Below the pieces are notes generated by a model. That model ran no database searches and was not told the origin of the DNA. It saw nothing but the letters and a program-made list of their open reading frames with translations. This document shows positions 59,346 to 64,000 of a stretch of 64,000 nt of DNA, one piece after another. Location of the stretch: the NCBI RefSeq assembly GCF_900538055.1, contig NZ_UZAC03000001.1, positions 186,001 to 250,000 on the forward strand, given 5' to 3'. Position 1 is the first letter of the stretch, and each line of letters starts with the position of its first letter. Made by a program: the position numbers and the translations under genes. This stretch comes from Pasteuria penetrans. GTDB lineage: Bacteria; Bacillota; Bacilli; Thermoactinomycetales; Thermoactinomycetaceae.

Positions 59346-60718
59346 CCCCAAAATTTGAAGGATGCGGTAGCAATAAGGGAGTTCAATCACAATATAACAA
59401 AACCCGGCATTTCCCTCCCCGCTCATGGGATATCCGAGGTAGAGGTGATAGGTTTGGTGGAAGCACACCTCCCGGAAAAGCACGGACCTGTTGGGAAGAG
59501 GGTGTCACTAACCATACTTGAATCCCGCGCAAAGCAACCCTCACCTGAAACAAAGTGTGCTGCCTGCGGGTGTTGTCTGGCGGAAACGGGATACCGGGTA
59601 AACAAAGCCGGTTTTCAGGATAAACCCAGAATTATAAAAAACGGAATCATCAATGACTGGGTTTGTTTATCGATTATGCGTACACAGAGATGGGAGTGCC
59701 CGGTGTGCGGGAAAGAAGATATTACCCATGTGTATTCCATAATTGAACCTAAGAACACGTACACAAAGGCATGTAAAAAATCAGTTGCCGATATGGCAAG
59801 CGTTTCGACAGCAAAAGCTTCTGCGAGGTATCATGGGATCCCAGAGAAGACGGCTTATGGAATGCTGTTTGAGGGATCCCTTCCTGAACAGGGACAGAAG
59901 CTGGAAGAGGAGGCCCTGAAAAGATATCAAAACCGGGAAGTCAGTCCAGAAAAAATGCAAAAACTTTTGCATTTGATCATCGAGACAGGGAACAAAAATA
60001 TAGTAAAATCAACAGATCTTGATAAAATTGATAGTTCGGACGAACTCCCGCTGATGTATCGTAATCAGAAAAATATCATTATGTACGATGAAGAAGGGAG
60101 AGGTGTGGTGTTATCCCCTCAGGAGCTGAAACGGCTCTGTGCCCTGTGTACATATGGTATCATTTGCATCGATGATACCGCCATACGTAAAGGGAATGAG
60201 TACGTAACCCTCTTTCATGATCCAATTCATAAGACCGTATTGGCCGTGATCAAGGGGAGAAGTCAAGAGGAACTTTAAAAGAATATCAAGGAGTTCCACC
60301 CGAAATTGCTTGAGCTGAAACCAGCTGCCGTTATGAGGGGTGCGAACAGCCCCCTCCCCAGGATGAACTGGCGCTGCAGGAGCTACTCAAATACTTTCCT
60401 GACCTCAAACTCCAATACGAGAAAATAGAGAAAACCCGCTCCCGTTTTCGGGAACAGTATGAAAAATCTATGTTATCTAAAGATGATGTTGATGAATGCA
60501 TATCATATATTCTCAATATGTATGAACACCTCATATCAGGATACAAAAATATGCCTAAAAACAAGAAAAAGAATTGTTTTTTAAAAATAAAGCAGGCAAT
60601 CCGTGGGGCCTTGAAAAACCGTTGTTGGGAAACCATGGATTCACAGGTGAGAGCCTTCGTAAAAAGGGTTTTTGAGTATACTTCCTCTTGGTCCCATTTG
60701 GAGAAAGCTTACTGGTTT
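59334..60718 (+). pseudogene. ISL3-family transposase relic, copy 2
   Basis: The first frame (59334-60278, 314 aa) has the zinc region CAACGCCLAETGY, WECPVCGKEDITH, HGIPEKTAYG, the long inserted helix, IICIDDTAIRKGNEY and TVLAVIKGRSQEEL, then a stop. The remainder continues in pieces (DELALQELLKYFPDLKLQY... and 60470-60718), lacking the DRFH segment and the C-terminus. A different subfamily from the copy at 30176. It is interrupted by an IS3-type end at 60719. Confidence 0.75.
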
Positions 60719-61075
60719 GTGACTATTAAGCCCCCTGTTATAATAGGTCCAAGTGGGTATAATGGGAGCTGGTTCCCCGTAAGGGGTGAACACGGAAATG
60801 GCACGGAGAAAATTTTCGTTGGAATTCAAGCAGAAGGCAATTGAACAGGTCAGGGGTGGGCAACATGTTGTCCAGGTATCTAGACAGCACGACCTTGCTG
60901 TTAGCACGATTAACCGTTGGATAAAGGAGGACAGGGAGGGCGTATTAGCCAGCTCATTCTCCTCCTCGAAGGGTCATCGTCCGATGAATTCCTCGTCCTT
61001 CCGGTTTCTGCAGAAGGAGATTGATAATTTAAAGAGACTCCTGGGCAGTAAAGAATTGGAAATTGGTTGATGGAA
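60719..61075 (+). pseudogene. IS3-family fragment (left end plus orfA only)
   Basis: Left end TGACTATTAAGCCCCCTG at 60719. orfA (60786-61070) encodes a helix-turn-helix protein, MARRKFSLEFKQKAIEQVRG...VSTINRWIKEDR, followed by LQKEIDNLKRLLGSK, the start of the leucine zipper. orfB is absent. Confidence 0.75.
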
Positions 61076-61194
61076 GCGGAGACCCATCTTAGACATAAAC
61101 AACCCCCCGGATAATTTACGCACTTGATCGGACGCAACCAAAGGGCCCCCGAAGGAGCCCAGACACCAAATTTAGGATGCAACCAATCTATCAG

Positions 61195-63807
61195 TTAGGT
61201 TCGGCCAGGAACGGAAGAAAATAATATATCTATACTTTCAACACCCCACAATTCCTTTATTTCCTCTAGTAGCATTTCGTCCATCTCCTCAGTTTCTTTA
61301 ACTTCCTCAGTTTCTTTAACTTCCTCAGTTTCCTCAGTATCAGTAGGTCCTATGATACCTATCATTTGAAGAATTCTTAAATTATATATCCCATCTGTTT
61401 TAAATTGATTAATCTCATCTTCATATGCCTTAGCTTGCCTCCCCTTTTCATTAATCGCTCTCACCTCATTAAGTAAATAAAGCACTTTCTCCCTTTCGGC
61501 ATTTCTATTTACCGCACTCCCTCTAGCCTTAGCCTCTTCATTTCTCTGTATCGCATCATTAATCTCAGACAGTCTGGCTTTCAGCTCCTCCAAAAGTTCT
61601 CGTCTTTCTAGTATCTCATCTATTTCTTTCGTACTACTATATCCCCACTTTTTTAGTATTTTTTCTATTACATTTTCCTTTTTACCACTCATATTTTCAG
61701 CTAAAACTCCAAAACGACCCTTCTTAGAAAGATTTTTATATTCAACAGTATCTTTATTAATCCCCTCAATGAACTCACTTACTATCTCTGATGCCATTTT
61801 CCTCCATTGCTGACGATGATACCCCAGATTTTGTCCTGCCGTGTCTTCACCTGCTTCTGTTTTTGATTGCTCTCCCGCATGGGTTGCCACCTGCTGCTTA
61901 TCCTCCAACAGTGCTTTCGCACCCGATGCTACACTACTCAACGCAGGCACAAGATCCTGATTTTCTGCTTTTGATTGCTCTTCCGCATGGGTTGCCACCT
62001 GCTGCTTATCCTCCAACAGTGCTTTCACACCCGATGCCGCACTACTCAACGCAGGCACAAGATCCTGATTTTCTGTTTTTGATTGCTCTCCCGCATGGGT
62101 TGCCACCTGCTGCTTATCCTCCAACAGTGCTTTCACACCCGATGCCGCACTACTCAACGCAGGCACAAGATCCTGATTTTCTGCTTTTGATTGCTCTTCC
62201 GCATGGGTTGCCACCTGCTGCTTATCCTCCAACAGTGCTTTCACACCCGATGCCGCACTACTCAACGCAGGCACAAGATCCTGATTTTCTGCTTTTGATT
62301 GCTCTTCCGCATGGGTTGCCACCTGCTGCTGCTTATCCTCCAACAGTGCTTTCACACCCGATGCCGCACTACTCAACGCAGGCACAAGATCCTGGTTTTC
62401 TGTTTTTGATTGCTCTCCCGCATGGGTTGCCACCTGCTGCTGCTTATCCTCCAACAGTGCTTTCACACCCGATGCTACACTACTCAACGCAGGCACAAGA
62501 TCCTGGTTTTCTGTTTTTGATTGCTCTCCCGCATGGGTTGTCACCTGCTGCTGCTTATCCTCCAACAGTGCTTTCACACCCGATGCTACACTACTCAACG
62601 CAGGCACAAGATCCTGGTTTTCTGTTTTTGATTGCTCTCCCGCATGGGTTGCCACCTGCTGCTGCTTATCCTCCAACAGTGCTTTCACACCCGATGCTAC
62701 ACTACTCAACGCAGGCACAAGATCCTGATTTTCTGCTTTTGATTGCTCTTCCGCATGGGTTGCCACCTGCTGCTTATCCTCCAACAGTGCTTTCACACCC
62801 GATGCCGCACTACTCAACGCAGGCACAAGATCCTGGTTTTCTGTTTTTGATTGCTCTCCCGCATGGGTTGCCACCTGCTGCTGCTTATCCTCCAACAGTG
62901 CTTTCACACCCGATGCCGCACTACTCAACGCAGGCACAAGATCCTGGTTTTCTGTTTTTGATTGCTCTCCCGCATGGGTTGCCACCTGCTGCTGCTTATC
63001 CTCCAACAGTGCTTTCACACCCGATGCCGCACTACTCAACGCAGGCACAAGATCCTGGTTTTCTGTTTTTGATTGCTCTCCCGCATGGGTTGCCACCTGC
63101 TGCTGCTTATCCTCCAACAGTGCTTTCACACCCGATGCTACACTACTCAACGCAGGCACAAGATCCTGATTTTCTGCTTTTGATTGCTCTTCCGCATGGG
63201 TTGCCACCTGCTGCTTATCCTCCAACAGTGCTTTCACACCCGATGCCGCACTACTCAACGCAGGCACAAGATCCTGGTTTTCTGTTTTTGATTGCTCTCC
63301 CGCATGGGTTGCCACCTGCTGCTGCTTATCCTCCAACAGTGCTTTCACACCTGATGCTACACTACTCAACGCAGGCACAAGATCCTGATTTTCTGCTTTT
63401 GATTGCTCTTCCGCATGGGTTGCCACCTGCTGCTTATCCTCCAACAGTGCTTTCACACCCGATGCCGCACTACTCAACGCAGGCACAAGATCCTGGTTTT
63501 CTGTTTTTGATTGCTCTCCCGCATGGGTTGCCACCTGCTGCTGCTTATCCTCCAACAGTGCTTTCACACCCGATGCTGCACTACTCAACGCAGGCACAAG
63601 ATCCGCGCCGCCTGCTGACGTTGATGCTCCACCTCCTGCCAGTACTGGTGCCGGTTCCGGTGCTGGTTCCGCCTGCTGTTGCTTCTGACCTCTCTCTTCT
63701 GCTTCTTCTGCTACTGATACAAGGGGTGAAGACAACGAAATCATACCACCTGTAACAAGTAACACGGCCAGTTTTGAAGTTGAGTTTTTTCTGTATTTAG
63801 GCAACAT
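61195..63807 (-). CDS. Secreted tandem-repeat protein (16 x 36-37 residues), shared-leader family L2, member 2
   Basis: 870 residues. Leader MLPKYRKNSTSKLAVLLV, cleavage about residue 33. A short Ala/Pro/Gly-rich linker follows (EPAPEPAPVLAGGGAS). Then come 16 tandem units of the type DLVPALSSAASGVKALLEDK then QQQVATHAGEQSKTENQ. Units differ as QQ/QQQ, A/V, and AGEQSKT/AEEQSKA. The C-terminal 190 residues are unique, Lys/Glu-rich and helical (MASEIVSEFIEGINKDT, LEELKARLSEINDAIQ), with a TEEVKE repeat near the end. The array is probably an extended, alpha-helical stalk displaying the C-terminal domain. No homologue recognised. The DNA repeats make it prone to length change. The 3' end lies next to a half-palindrome copy. 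Confidence 0.78.
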   Translation of the reverse strand: MLPKYRKNSTSKLAVLLVTGGMISLSSPLVSVAEEAEERGQKQQQAEPAPEPAPVLAGGGASTSAGGADLVPALSSAASGVKALLEDKQQQVATHAGEQSKTENQDLVPALSSAASGVKALLEDKQQVATHAEEQSKAENQDLVPALSSVASGVKALLEDKQQQVATHAGEQSKTENQDLVPALSSAASGVKALLEDKQQVATHAEEQSKAENQDLVPALSSVASGVKALLEDKQQQVATHAGEQSKTENQDLVPALSSAASGVKALLEDKQQQVATHAGEQSKTENQDLVPALSSAASGVKALLEDKQQQVATHAGEQSKTENQDLVPALSSAASGVKALLEDKQQVATHAEEQSKAENQDLVPALSSVASGVKALLEDKQQQVATHAGEQSKTENQDLVPALSSVASGVKALLEDKQQQVTTHAGEQSKTENQDLVPALSSVASGVKALLEDKQQQVATHAGEQSKTENQDLVPALSSAASGVKALLEDKQQQVATHAEEQSKAENQDLVPALSSAASGVKALLEDKQQVATHAEEQSKAENQDLVPALSSAASGVKALLEDKQQVATHAGEQSKTENQDLVPALSSAASGVKALLEDKQQVATHAEEQSKAENQDLVPALSSVASGAKALLEDKQQVATHAGEQSKTEAGEDTAGQNLGYHRQQWRKMASEIVSEFIEGINKDTVEYKNLSKKGRFGVLAENMSGKKENVIEKILKKWGYSSTKEIDEILERRELLEELKARLSEINDAIQRNEEAKARGSAVNRNAEREKVLYLLNEVRAINEKGRQAKAYEDEINQFKTDGIYNLRILQMIGIIGPTDTEETEEVKETEEVKETEEMDEMLLEEIKELWGVESIDILFSSVPGRT
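61855..63606 (-). repeat. Tandem 108/111-bp repeat array in the L2 surface protein
   Basis: Sixteen units, nearly identical at DNA level. Each unit keeps the reading frame; length variation is one CTG/CAG codon. No stop occurs on the opposite strand either, so long antisense frames appear; they are shadows. Confidence 0.9.
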
Positions 63808-64000
63808 TTTTAAATATACACACTCCTAATCTAAATATATATTATGGTATTTACAGCAATAAACTACCACTGCGAGGGTCACCATAGCACGTTGATAAAC
63901 AATAACAAAACATTCATAGCTCTGCCTATGACCTATACCCCTATCACCAACCGAGCTAGAATAGTTCGGAACACGTTATCCCCTCTGCACCTAGCCTGGC
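63808..64000 (-). promoter_or_regulatory. Upstream module and promoter of the repeat-protein gene
   Basis: Shared with 59018-59230. Promoter on the minus strand: TTGTTA (63908-63903), 16 bp, extended -10 TGCTATGGT (TATGGT at 63886-63881). Leader of about 75 bases. AGGAG precedes the start codon by about 15 bases. Confidence 0.5.

Noticed and set aside
61791-63755. 654-codon open frame antisense to the repeat protein
   Set aside because: It arises because the repeat unit length is a multiple of three and has no stop on the other strand. The sense frame has a leader, a unique C-terminal domain and a promoter; the antisense frame has none.
1-64000. tRNA, rRNA and CRISPR arrays
   Set aside because: I scanned by eye for tRNA T-loop and acceptor patterns and for regularly spaced short repeats and found none convincing. 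A tRNA or CRISPR search program would be needed to be certain.

Overview
The window looks like an endospore-forming member of the Bacilli with a decaying, parasite-type genome. The housekeeping genes are arranged much as in Bacillus: rpmB, asp23-like, fakA/yloV with recG nearby; rsmD, coaD, ylbJ; yceD, rpmF, plsX, fabH, fabD; plus abrB and metG. Sporulation markers are a YlbJ homologue, a YhcN/YlaJ-type lipoprotein and a very long collagen-like protein with a BclA-like C-terminal domain. Collagen-like spore-fibre proteins, abundant insertion-sequence debris and low coding density together suggest a Pasteuria-like obligate parasite. That genus assignment is an inference from gene content, not a measured placement.

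Layout. 1-8.7 kb: signal peptidase I (cut by the left edge), metG, a herA-nurA DNA-processing pair, abrB behind a duplicated promoter, a sporulation lipoprotein and whiA. 8.7-17 kb: insertion-sequence relics and dispersed repeats around a membrane-anchored M1 peptidase and a secreted repeat protein. 17-21 kb: a compact fatty-acid/phospholipid operon (yceD-rpmF-plsX-fabH-fabD) transcribed leftward. 21-36 kb: an accessory region with two overlapping unknown genes, a pair of small secreted proteins sharing one leader, a large Mutator-like transposase flanked by inverted repeats, a CAP-domain secreted protein, and an island of three broken insertion sequences bounded by another inverted repeat. 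36-40.4 kb: tatC, a group II intron-like relic, rsmD (frameshifted), coaD and ylbJ. 41-49 kb: surface and secreted genes (collagen-like fibre protein, a Gly/Asn-rich repeat protein, a matrixin-like metalloprotease, a small exported protein). 49-56 kb: recG, a decayed L-serine dehydratase gene, fakB (degV), fakA, asp23 and divergent rpmB. 56-64 kb: a polytopic membrane protein, two secreted proteins that share a leader and a promoter module (one carries 16 tandem 36-37 residue repeats), and two more insertion-sequence relics.

How the parts fit. The core genes cover translation (metG, rpmB, rpmF), DNA repair (recG, herA-nurA), the cell envelope (signal peptidase, TatC) and acyl-phosphate metabolism. 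PlsX, FabH and FabD make acyl chains, while FakA/FakB would salvage exogenous fatty acids into the same acyl-phosphate pool, which suits a host-dependent organism. Around them sit about ten exported or surface proteins, many low-complexity or repetitive and more AT-rich than the core genes, mixed with mobile-element debris. Signs of decay are a broken serine dehydratase, frameshifts at homopolymer runs in herA, rsmD and the collagen gene, and no intact insertion sequence except possibly the 678-residue transposase. Some frameshifts may be sequencing errors, because each lies in a run of 7-9 identical bases.

The strongest novelty candidates are the families of exported proteins in which the signal peptide (and sometimes the promoter) is nearly identical while the mature protein is unrelated, and the surface-repeat and collagen proteins beside them.
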